Source: Triops longicaudatus
Taxonomy: Eukaryota; Arthropoda; Branchiopoda; Notostraca; Triopsidae
Length of the DNA stretch: 64,000 nt
Reading direction: 5' to 3'
NCBI GenBank assembly: GCA_022885665.1
Contig: JAGQDJ010000155.1
Span: 124,001-188,000 of the forward strand
Position numbers and translations under genes: made by a program. Below are positions 38,501 through 50,848 of the stretch, in pieces (within the stretch, counting starts at the first letter, position 1; every line of letters starts with the position of its first letter). The notes under the pieces were generated by a model. That model saw only the letters and a program-made list of their open reading frames with translations. It was not told the origin of the DNA and did no database searches.

Positions 38501-41500
38501 TTATTTATTTTTATTTTATTTATTTTTATTTTATTTATTTTTAGTTTATTTATTTTTAGTTTATTTATTTTTTAGTTTATTTATCAATATTTTATTTATT
38601 TTTAGTTTATTTATTTTTTATTTATTTTTTTATTTTTATATTATTTATTTTTTATTTATTTTTTTATTTATTTTTATTTTGTTAATTCTTGTAACGTTAG
38701 TTCTTGAAATTTTGTAACGTTTAATCCACGCTAGAATTTTTCTTTTCAGCTTTTTAGCGTTAAATGGATCGTGTGAAATCGTTCTTACCTGAATTTTGGA
38801 TATTTTTTAAGAGTCTTTGATCCTTTCACAAGCGTAGTCGATACGATCAACGCTTATTTCGAAATTTTAGCTAAATTCAAAATGTTAAATAAAAATTTTA
38901 AATGTAAACGATAATTACATGAACAAAGAATTTGAATAATTTCCATTTTTTATTGTCGACAAGAATTTTTCCTTTTATGATTTTCTTGCTTTTCTTTCTT
39001 TCTTTTCTTTCTGTTTTACGTCTGAAAAACTTAAAGCTAGAAGTACTATCCTTGTTTTGTTCTCGGCACAATTAACCATCCCTATCAAAAGCTAACCCCA
39101 TACTAATCTAAATTCCCTTCTCCCCTCCTTTAGCTGACCCCAGTTTTGGAGGACCAAGTAAGTTTTTGAAACCACCTTATCCACTGTTGTGTAGTGCTAG
39201 CGCGTCTTGTTGATCCAAAACCAAGATTAAGTGAGTTTGGAATGTACCATTCTCCCGCACCAGATCCGAGGAAGATCGGTTTTCGAGAGTGAACATGTTT
39301 GTTAGCGCGAGTCGGTTTGTTTCAAGCTACGTCAGTGTTGATAAGGTCATAAAAGGGAAAGTTTGTTCACGTCACACTCGAAAACGAGGTGTATGTCTGC
39401 CCTTCGGCAGCCATAACACAGAGGGCGTTGGCATTTGGGCAAATCTCCCATTGTTGAGTGGAATTGACAAGCGTTAAGAGATGGTAGAAGGGTTTTACCC
39501 CATAAGGGGCCCATTGGAGGGTTGTATTGGGTTTGGTGGTTGTAGAAATAACAGAGTTAATTAAGATGTTGCTTGTTTTGCGATACAGAACCTGGCAGTT
39601 CACCTCGGAACGTCCAAGTACGGCCACTCAGCTCCAGTACTATGGTCATTCAGTGGGAAGAGCCCGAAACGCCTAATGGACAAGTCACGGTAAGTTTCGA
39701 GAATGCTTGATTTTCGCGATTGTGACGGTGACACAAGCAGGGGAAAGACAGTTAATGAAGTTTTCGGGGGAGAGGATTCGGGAGCAATGAGATCTGGACC
39801 CGCGAGGGTTGGACACACCGAAATGACAAGGGTTGTGGTGTTTGTTGCAGGCTTACAAAGTGTACTATACGACCAATCCCAATCTCCCTATTGCGTCGTG
39901 GGATTCGCAACGCGTGGATAATAATCAATTAACTACCATCAGCGACTTGACACCCCATACAATTTACACGATCCGTGTCCAAGCGCACACGTCCGTAGGA
40001 CCAGGACCCTTGTCAGCACCCGTGCAAGTAAAAACTCAACAAGGAGGTAAGAGCCTTTTTTTTACCCTGGATAAATTAGGAAAGGAACAACTTGTGAGTC
40101 GCAGAGGGGCAAATACCGTTGTGGATGTCTTGTTTTATTTTTTTTTTAATATAAATATTAAAAAAAAAATATAAATAAATTTCCTAGAAAAGATCAAAGG
40201 CCAAGAAGAGAAGTTTCGTCCAAAGTTAAACAATTTAGGTAATAATTAGGCTGTTCCCACCAGTGCCGTCTTAACTTGTCCACGCGCTTATGACACTGGG
40301 GAACAGGGAATCTCTTATTGCCACGAAATATTAGAACACAAAGAATCCAAGTCCTTAGCTTATTTGATAATTTGATGTATTGTCACGTTCTGCTCTCTTT
40401 CATGCTAACTCTCACTTTTGGTTGCAACAATCAAATTTTACATTGAAGAAACGGAACTGGCTTAAAGGAAGGTCAAGCAGGAACTAACTCTTACAGGCTG
40501 GGTGCAGGGGATTTCATTCTTTCTAATAATGAATCTTAAGATTCGTGGTTGGGGGGCTACAAAATGTAACGTTAACGCCACAGCATTTTACCACCACAGG
40601 GACCATACAGGGGAAATCAAATCTTAATTTACAAGTTCCGGGTTTATTCTCAAAAATTCTATATAGTAAGGGTATTCGTAGGAAAATAGGAGAAAATAGG
40701 AAAAAGAGCTCGTGAGAGAAAATCCCTTCCGGCTTCGTCCGGAACATTGGCAATTAACAAAAGGAAGGAGCGAAATTGTTAGGCTGGTCAGAAAAATCTG
40801 GGACGTTGTTTGAAGGTTTCGTATAGCAGTATGTCCCATATACTTTTGACCGTTGTGGTTGAAGATCAGTTTTATAATCTTTTGTCTTCCAAAATTCTCT
40901 CGACTAGAAACTTTGATGTACATTTTCACAAAAACTTCTATACATAGTTATTAACGTAGTAATTAACACCTTTAAATTTAAAAAAGAAAATTGTAGGCGA
41001 TTTTTTTTTGCTTAAAAGTGACTTTATTGCCAAATTTGAAAGAAAAGCTTTGTATATAACACTATAGGAATTAGTAACAATGAATATTGAAAGTATAATT
41101 TATGAAAATGCAAAGCTAGCCTAATCTTTTATCTAAAATTTCACATTACAGAAGTTAAATTGATGTCTAATAAGTTCTGGGACAGAAAGTATGGCTTTCA
41201 TATGGTATTTAGTCCCGGAATTTTATAGACGCTAGACATTTGGAGTTTTTAACGCGTTAAATCCTGTTTTACCGAATTTCTCTGACTACGTTTATTCTCA
41301 ATATCGACTTTTCGCGAAAATAGGTACATAATGCTTTATTTTCTTTACAGTTCCAAGTCAGCCAAGCGGTTTGCGAGCAACGGGCGTGACGGCCACGTCC
41401 ATTTCTTTGGAATGGGTTCGACCAGCACATTCCAGTGAACATGTTATTAGCTACGAGCTGTACTGGAATGATACCTTCACTAACGTAAGTCAAAACTTTT

Positions 41501-44500
41501 CATTTTTTAAAGAACTTCCGTTGCGATCTTCCGAATTTTACAATTTTCACAATTTTGCATTATTTTTGTCCATTTTATTTTTTATATTGTAACTGTCATT
41601 CTTAACAGCATTTGTTTCTCTATCTTCATGATAATTTTTAGTTTCTCTGAGCTTTTACTTGTACGATTTTTTTTTACCTTTTTCATGTTATTTTATTTGC
41701 ATTTTTCGTGGTAATTGACATGTTTTTTCATGTTTATTTTTTTTATTTTCCATGATAACGTATTTCAATGTTTTTCGTGGTAATTTAGTTGAGTGCCGCA
41801 TTTGTGAACAAAATATATTTAGAATTAACTGTGTTGCCGAAAATAGTATAATTGTAAAATATAATTTGCACGATTCAATAGGAAAAACATCACCGAACGC
41901 TGCCAGTGGCCGAAACGTACAATTTAACCGGTTTGCATCCCAATACCGTCTACCACATTTGGCTAGCTGCCAAATCGCGCCGCGGAGAAGGTGCGACCAC
42001 GCCCCCTAAAAGCATCTTGACAGAGCAGTATGGTAAGTACCTTTTTCCTCCCGCGCGATTTTTTGAGTCACATCCGAAAGCAGTCTCCTTGACTTGTCTC
42101 ATCCTGGAAATAATTTGCAGCGTAAAAAGTTGTTCAAAACGCTCGTTATCTTTAAGTTTCTGTATCTTTTTGAGTTCTGGTACTGTACTGTATTTTTTAC
42201 TGCGTAAAACAAAACATTTTGTGTTGGCTACACTGCGGAAGGACAATCACCGCCCACTCAGAATCTCTTCTCTCCAGAGTCAAATATTAACTACAGGTAA
42301 GAAACCCCCCAAAATACGTTTTTGGACCTCAAAAATGTCGTTCCAAAGCGTGTTTTCCTCCCTCTGGTGGGAGGAGTCAACTGGCTGATCCAGTGCGCCC
42401 TGGTTTTCTGTACAGCCTATCCCAGTATTTCTCTCTTTATACCTTTCAGTGCCCTAACACAAGTTATTCACCCCCCTTGGGCAAACTTTAACCCCTTAGA
42501 GGGTAAGTTGGCCCCAGCTTCTCCCCCTGACAATGAAATTGGTACAGGGAACGCAAAGAAAAGCATGGTTATTGGCATCAGACGCAATTTCCGTGTCTTT
42601 CTTCCTCGCCGACTTCCTCTTTTTCGTGTATATTTTTCGTCGTCGGTGTTTGTCTCCTTCTCGCCCTGATGAACGTCGATGGTTTTTCCATGTTTTTTGC
42701 GCACTCGAACGCACTTTTTCACACTCAAGCAGCACCAGCACTCAATGTCTGCATAGAAACAAGACGAGCACTTTCGCAATTGTATTTCAATTTATGGGGG
42801 GTTTAGACTATTAGTACCAAAAAATGTGAGTAATGTTCTTTCCACCTACTTGATTTTATTTTAATTTTTTCTAAAATATATCTCTTTTTTAAAAGATTTT
42901 TTGGATTTACGTTTTTTTTTTATTTTTTTATTTCTTTCTTTATTTTTTTATTTATTTTATTATTATTTATTTATTTATGTATTTTTTATTTATTTTATTT
43001 ATTCATTTTTTAAGAGAAAGACATTTACTCGCATTTTTTTAGAATTAAGGGTTTGTTAGCGATAGTGGTATTTTTATTTCGGTTTTGACACGCCCCCTTC
43101 CTCCCTCCCATTATTAAAGCTCCAACAGCGCCACCGCAAGATCTCAGAGCCGAAGCGGAAGATTCGACCTCGGTGCGAGTCTCGTGGGCCCCGCCCCCTT
43201 TGGAGCACCAGAACGGCATAATTTCCCATTACAAGCTGTATTACGTGGAAGCCTCGCGAGTCGACTCGGAAGCCGTGACGGTGCTGGTCCGTGAAGCCAC
43301 GGAATTCGTCTTGGACGAACTTAAGAAATGGACCGAGTATCGGGTCTGGGTGGTAGCCTGTACGGTCGTAGGGGAGGGGCCTCAGTCCCCACCCATCAGT
43401 GTACGGACCGAGGAAGATGGTAATGGCTTTTGTTTCAATTCACGGGGCTTATAACTACTTTTATTAACATTATTAACCAAAGTGTACTAACTAACCAGCT
43501 AACCCAATTTTCGTGAATTTTTCGTGAAATTACCTAAAGTGAGAAAGTAATTGTAAGAAATATTGTGAATTATTTACAACGTCCAGAAGGAAGTTGGGAT
43601 TTTTTTTGGTAGGGTTACTATGGCTTCTTGTATGAGAATCCATACGTTAGGGCAATTAAGAGGTTTTTTATATTATGGGGAGAATTTTTATTTGTTGTGA
43701 ATTTCTGAAATCACTGCACTGGTTATGCAAGCACCGATTCACCTCATTCACTTTTATGAACACGGATATTAAGATATGTTTGACATTCACATGCACAAGA
43801 CACACCTCACAACTAAAGCATTGTGTAACATTTGCAAGATGGTGTTATGACACAAGCCACACCCACACTTACACACATACACATATCTCTGGTAGTAAAG
43901 GCACTTGGACCACATTGCCTGACGGTCTTGTATCTTTTAGAGCACCTTGTACTGTTCTGTGTCCTGTTTCTTTCTCTTCCCAACACATCTTTCTTTCCTT
44001 TTTTATTGCCGGTCCAGAATGGCCAAATGAACCAACACATCTGCATCACATTGTTTTATTTCGTCACTTTTTGGGGGTGATTGCATGACCTTTGGGCGTC
44101 TCCTAAAACTTTCTTGCGTTTCCTCTCTCTACTAAGAGTCCTTTTTGGAAAGCCAACTTGGGAAATGGCTCCTCTTGAGAATGATCTTCTTAAGCTCTTA
44201 TTCTATCTCTGTTAATAGCTACTGTCTCAACTTCCACCTGTCCTATCCTGTTGTAACAATTGCACTCCGGGTGCTCCATCCAATGCCTCCCTTGTCTTGC
44301 GTCATTTTAACTTATCATTGTTGGCTTGGTAAAAGCGACTGTTCAGAAACTTCAGTGCTCGCTGGTCCTAAAGAAAACGAGAGACGAGAATTTTAGGATG
44401 GTGAATCCTCCGGCCTTAAACCTTTTACGTTTGCCTGACACGTGGCCGTAACCCGAAAACCTCACGCGCTTGCTATGCTGGCGCCATAGCCTAGAAAGTT

Positions 44501-47500
44501 AACACTCCAACAAATATATCCATGGAAGACATGCAAAGAGATATATAGAATAGGTTCTGAGTAACAATGAACAGTGAAGTTAAGAAAATGTTTAAGGAAG
44601 TTTTTAAAAAAGTCTACCTTGGTTTAAACTGTAACGGCTTTTCACTGGACGTGACCACTAGCTTTCGGCTTCACTGATTGGTTCGTGTCATGACTGTTTT
44701 GGAACGAATCACTTTATACGCAAGGGTGTTTTTCCTATTTTTCTGCCACATCCTGTCCGGACGCCGCTTCATAGCTTTTCAGCGGAGAGATATTGGCTAT
44801 GATTGGAAAGAAAACCGTTGCTTAAGAATGACCCGTCCCGAAACACGATGTGTCCGCCTTGTCGGTTTCGCGTAGTGGCCAGTGGCGTCGCTGGAATGCA
44901 TTCAAATCCCAGTCTCCCGCCAAGCGTGGTCGCGCAGTAGTGAAAACAACAATGAAAAGCTTATAGTTATGAAACTTTTGCGGCAGTTAGACGTTTTCAC
45001 CTTCGATTTTGCGTTTTCTTTTCGCAGAGAAATGACGTAAGCGCCTTTTAATGTAGATATTTCACCAAATTTGTTGTATTTTCTTAGAAGAAAACGATAT
45101 TTGGAACGTATCTTGTAAGAGAGAAACGATGGAACTTTCTACAGTTTAACGTTGTTTCGAATGTTCGAATAGGAAATTTACGAAACATCCTTATATAGGA
45201 AACTTCCGTAAGCTAGCATTTGTTCTCGATACAAGTGTAATTCTTCTATATTTTATTTCAGTTCAGGCCGTGTCGGGTTCTTAACCTAGTAATGGAGCTG
45301 TTTTAATTGCTTACGCACTTTAGGCGTGATAAATCAAGAACCGGGTTGTGTTATTAATCAGCAATTTCTGTGAAAGCCCGGGGAATTTATGGATTCGACC
45401 CTTTTTTCTCGTCTTTCCGCCTCTGGAGGGCTCGCAAGCACGGCAATAGAAGATGAAACGCTTGTAAAATTAGATTTGTTGGCTGTTTTTTGTCGTCCAC
45501 GTCATGGCGTGCTTTTGTTTAGTGAACGGATCGGCGGTTTAACCCACACACAACACTTTAACGAAAAAAATCACCGTTGGCCTGGCGTGTGTGCCTTCTA
45601 AAGAATTCTTACTAAGAACAGAAAGAATTCAAGCCCCTTAAAAAAAAAAACTGTTTACCCACCTTTTTGAAAAGAAGAAGAAAACGAAAAAAAAACAAGC
45701 TCACTTCCTTCAATGTCTCTTGATTGCCTAATTGGGAACGGCTTCCTTTTTACGCGAGCCGTATGTTTTTTTCTCTTATGTGTGTGTATGCGTGCGTGCG
45801 TGTTATCCTCTGAACGCATTTTTTTTGTCTCATGTTTCTTTTCTTCCCATCCTTCCTTCCCTCCCTTCTCCACACTAACTATTGGGTCTACTTCCAGCGC
45901 CTCGAAGTAAGTAACTCGAACAAAAATGTGCTGTCGATTTTTTCTGGGCTTCTTTTGGTTTCAGTGTCTTTTCTGTGCTGTTCCTTTTTTTAGATCTTTG
46001 AAATTTACTTTTTTGATTTTTGAGTCTTCAAGTTTCTTAGTCTTCGCTTGATTTTCTTTACTATGGCTATGGAAAAGAAAAACGTCTTCGTTTCACTATA
46101 TATTCTCTGATAAGAATGAGTGGATGGATGATTGAATGCGTGAGAGCGAGATTGTTATGGAACATCGTCGTGCAATTCAAAAAAGATAACATTGTTGGGT
46201 GTGAATCGTGGAGAGTTTTGGTGTACAAATGTTGAATGGACTTTAACTAGTCGGATTGGTTGGTTTTTTTTTTTTTAATAAAAAGTTTCTCTCCGGCTCC
46301 TGGTACTCCCAGGTAGCTAGACACGAAATTGATTAACAAGAATGGCACGTAATGAAGAAATTTTAACCCTAGTGCCCGGCGAGCCGCAAAAGGTCAAAGC
46401 GGAAGTGGTCAATTCCACCTCCGTCAGGGTCGAATGGAAACCACCGGCTGAGAAAGAAAAACATGGAGTCATCCGAGGATACCAGATCCATGTCCAAGAA
46501 CTCGATGCCAAAGTAAGATTTTTAAAACGCGAACGTGTTATATCGAGCAAAATGGGTGTGAATCCATTTGGCACATTACGAAAAATACTTATTTAATTTT
46601 TTTGGTGACTTGCAGCGTTGCTTTACTAAAAATTTTTGGTGTTCTTCATAAGAGTTACTTTCAAGAATAGGCAGAAATTATTTATAGCACGATTAAACAA
46701 TTCAAAAACCCTGTCAAGTGTTTCAGTGAATTGTGATAAAAAACGAGTACGGTTGGTAGCGCTTTTTCATGCATCTTGTACGAACTTTTTATGGTAATTT
46801 ATTATTCGCGCTCTAGTTTGCGGACAAATGGTAGACTTTAACTTGTTAATATCTGGTACAGCGTTATACACTCATTGCTTCTCTTTTGAACTTCTTTTGT
46901 GAACTATACTTTATTTTTGTTTATTTTTTATTTTTTTGTTGATGGATATTTAATTAAAGTTGATTATGCATTGCAGGGCAGCGCAGTGGGACAAGCAGCA
47001 CGTTATGACGTGGTGGGTGAATTGATTGAAGAGTACGTGTTGAGCTCCCTCCAGCCGGATACGAACTATTCGATCCAAGTAGCGGCCTTTACACGCAAAG
47101 GGGATGGCTCCAGATCCGCCCCTAAAGTGATAACCACACCCGGTGGTGTTCCCAATCGACCTTCGATCACCATAAGGTGCTTTTTACCTTGACATCTTTC
47201 GCATCCGTCCTTCTTCGTTTTCGTCCTAGAATCTCGTTATAACGTACCTTTTGAGAACATAAATAAAATAGAAAAAAGGGAAAATTCGCCCGATTTTGTT
47301 ATGAGCAACATTTTTAGTGTTCTAAACCGTTGTTTTATTTGTTAAAATACTTTTTGAAGCATTTAAACGATTTGCAGCGGAGCTTTGAAACTAATGAATG
47401 TTTTGATCTCTGTAGAATTCTTAAAGAAGAGCCGACAGTCACTGTTGAAGTGGAATGGAGTCGCCCGACGTTGACTTTTGGTGAATTACGTGGCTATAGA

Positions 47501-50500
47501 CTGCGTTACGGTCCCAAAGACGGCGAAATGGCCGAAATTTTGTTAGATGGATCTCAGCTGCAACATAAACGCATCGAAGGCTTAGGTAATCATTGAGAAA
47601 ACTTACTAAATTATCAAAGCTTTTGATTTTCAGAAAGAAACTTAAATAACTTATTATCGTGACTCCGTTTGGTGTATTTATCTTCTTACCTTACCGTAAT
47701 CTAATTAATTTCGAATGCACAAATACTTCACAGAATCTAAAATACTTTAAGAAATCAATCACGAAGCTGATATACATTAGACTTTTTGGTTCATTATTTA
47801 TTTATTTTATTTGAAAGCATTTCGTTTAGTTATTCAGTCACCTCGAAAAGGGGAAATGTGGAAGGAAGTGTGAAACGTGGGTTAAATCAAGTCCCAAATG
47901 GGTTTTTCTTTTAGAGCGCGGTGTGGAGTACGAGTTTCGGGTCGCGGGCCAGAATCATGTGGGTTTCGGTCAAGAAGCGGCGCAAGCTTTGTTAACCCCC
48001 GAGGGCATTCCTGCAGCCCCGCCCACGAACGTCACGTACCGTTTCCAGACCCCGGACGTGGTATCGATTCGCTGGGACTTGCCACCGTTAGAGCAGCGAA
48101 ATGGTCGCGTGACGGGCTACTTGGTCCAGTTTTACAAGAAAGTGGACAACTCCGTCATTACTGAGCGGAATACGAGCCAACCTAAAGCCGTGTTTACGAG
48201 CTTGGAGGAAAACATGGACTACGAGTTCCGGATCCAAGCCCGGACGGCCAAAGGGGCCGGACCCTTTTCCGACCGAATGGTCTTCCGGACGGAAAGAGAT
48301 ATTGTTCGCGCGCCCATGAACTTGCGGGCCACGGCCACTTCCTTCAATTCCGTCGAAGTCTGGTGGGAAACAGTACCCTCACGCGGCAAAGTCATTGGCT
48401 ACCAGGTTTTTTACACCATGACGGCCGTTGAAGACCTGGACGAGTGGCAACAGAAAGCCGTACCCGTTACCGGATCGGCAGAATTGCAGAATTTGGAACG
48501 AAACAGCCAATACGCCATCACCGTCGCTGCGAAAACTAAATCCGTAAATTTAATTCTTTTTTTCCTTTTTCTTTTTTTCATGTAGATACTCAAGCTTTTC
48601 AAATTCTGAAGTAATTTAAAAAATAGGTTGAAAATTCGTAAGACTATGTTATAAATAAAAGTATATAAAGCAACATATAAAAATTTATAAAAAAATATTG
48701 AAAATTCGTAAAAAATATATAATTTGTTGGTACCTCATTAGAGAGTACATAAGTGAATATGACGCCGCTATTCATTTGCGTTTATTAGAAGAAAGTTATG
48801 AAAGAACCAAAAAGGTATTGTAGTAATTAAAAAAAGCTAAAAAAAAATATATAAAAATCAGTTTTCGTTTGGTTGTGTTATAAGTACATTATTATTTGCT
48901 ATCAAGGCGCCTAATAACCTTTTACATTTCGAAAAACGATAAACATTTCATCGTTCTTATTTTCTTAAATCTGTTTTTAAAGTGTTTTGTATTTATTTAT
49001 TTTTATTTTTTTGTGTGTGTAAACGAAAGCTAAGTGAAAATTCGACAAAAATAAAAAAAAAATTGTAATAAGTACTAATAAATGTTGGTTAATTTAATTA
49101 GGGTTTCGGTCGTTTGTCGGAGAAAGTGACGGTGACCGTGAAGCCGGAAGATGTACCCACGGATTTGCGTGCACACAGTGTGAGCACGCACAGTATGTCG
49201 CTCCAATGGCAGCAACCCATTCGTCTTAATCCTGTTAATTACAAAGTAAATGAACAACGATAGTGTCAAATGAGTCGATAACGTTCTCTGTGATTTTCCA
49301 TTGCTGTGTTTAGATCACCTTTGACGCGTTTAAGGAGTTTGTGGACTCGCAAGGAATGACCCAGACGCAATTGGTACCCATGAAAACGATCCTCTTGTCG
49401 CCGGACCTATTTTCGTACACGATTCATGAACTCTCGCCCTTCACCACGTACAGCGTCAACGTTAGCGCAGTGCCACCTGACCGTTCGTACCGGCCACCGG
49501 CCCGAATCACCGTTACTACCCAAATGGCGGGTAAGAACTTCGTTTTTCAGCCTTAAAGCTCTGAGAATTTGAGTTCTACGTCTGACGAGCTCCATAATTC
49601 GAATATGCTGTATAATCTAAATCGCCCGTATAAGCTCTAGTTTAATATTCTATGAAATTCTAATTCTCTAATACATTTAAAGTCTAATATTCTACTGACA
49701 TTCATTTTTATGAGTAAGTAACAAATCCACTGTCGTTTTTAGCTCCGCTGCCGATGGTGAAGCCGGATTTCTATGGCGTTTTGAACGGTGAAGAAATTAC
49801 TGTTATTTTGCCGCAAGCATCGGAAGAGTACGGGCCGATTAGTCACTATTTCCTCATGGTGGTACCGGACGACAAACGGAATGTTAACAAGAATCCGGAT
49901 CAGTTCCTTACCAACGAAGTAAAGCATCCATTTTGGGATTGGTTTTTATACACCTTTTTATTAATTTGCCGTCAAATAGGGTTAATTTGGACATATAGGG
50001 TAATTTTTAACCCATAATTACAGTAAATCACCGCGGAAGTAAAAACTCAGAAGCTAATCTTACAGAATTTAAACTTTTGTTGTGCCTTTGCTAAAAACAT
50101 AAGCTGAAATAAATAAGAAAAACGAAAATGTGCGCAATTTTCATAATAATCCTACTATTCTTCTTTAAACTAAGATTATACTTGAATATTTTTTTAGTAT
50201 ATATTTTTTTTTTTTCATAGTTACTGCCGAATCATAAGGCGGGAACGCCCAAAAGTTCGGAAGAGAAGAATTCGGCGTATATCGCTGCCAAATTTGTGCG
50301 ACGCAATGTTCCGTACACGTTTTTGTTGGGTGATGGCAAAGAGTACGATGGATTCCTGAATAAACGCTTGGAAAAAGCAGTGCGGTACAGAATCTTCCTA
50401 CGAGCGGTGGTAGACACGCCCCATAAGGTAAATTCAAACGCTTTGGTGGCAAAACTCGCGTTCTTGGCTCGATTGAGCCCTTATTTTCAAAAATCAACAT

Positions 50501-50810
50501 TGTTTCTTTGAATATAGTTTAAAAATCAATATCTCTCGACTTAGTGAGTTAAACTTTTTTAAAAACATGGTCACTTGATTTTCTTGTTACTGTATCTATT
50601 CACTTTTTGTCATTTTTTTTTCGTTAGAAGAGATTTTTCTTAATATGTTGATTTTCCTTTGTTTCTAAATTTATGTTTCTTGCGTAGTTACTGTTTAGTT
50701 TTGCTTATTTTTCTATATGCAAACTTTATCATTCTTTTATTTTTGTGGTATTTTATGAATTGCTAACGTTTTAGCATTATTCGATCATTCTCGAGTTGCA
50801 ATTTCTTAGT

Positions 50811-50848
<38 letters not shown>

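Larger units (their letters stand above)
38098..49530 (+). other. Lar: Lar exons encoding nine fibronectin type III domains
   Basis: FN3-1 is 38098-38385. FN3-2 is 39589-39689 + 39851-40046. FN3-3 is 41351-41484 + 41882-42032. FN3-4 is 43120-43419. FN3-5 is 46373-46512 plus most of 46977-47176. FN3-6 starts at the end of 46977-47176 and runs through 47416-47585 into 47915-48543. FN3-7 and most of FN3-8 fill the 629-nt exon 47915-48543. FN3-8 ends in 49102-49245, which starts FN3-9, and FN3-9 finishes in 49314-49530. Typical tryptophan (VSWHY, IQWEEP, LEWVRP, VSWAPP, VEWKPP) and tyrosine (LSPFTEYEF, LTPHTIYT, LQPDTNYS) cores are visible. Most domain boundaries coincide with phase-1 introns, which permits in-frame insertion of the two microexons described separately. 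Confidence 0.93.

Noticed and set aside
37902..38717. 271-codon open frame with hydrophobic ends
   Set aside because: Only 38098-38385 is coding (FN3-1). Both ends are translated T-rich intron repeats.
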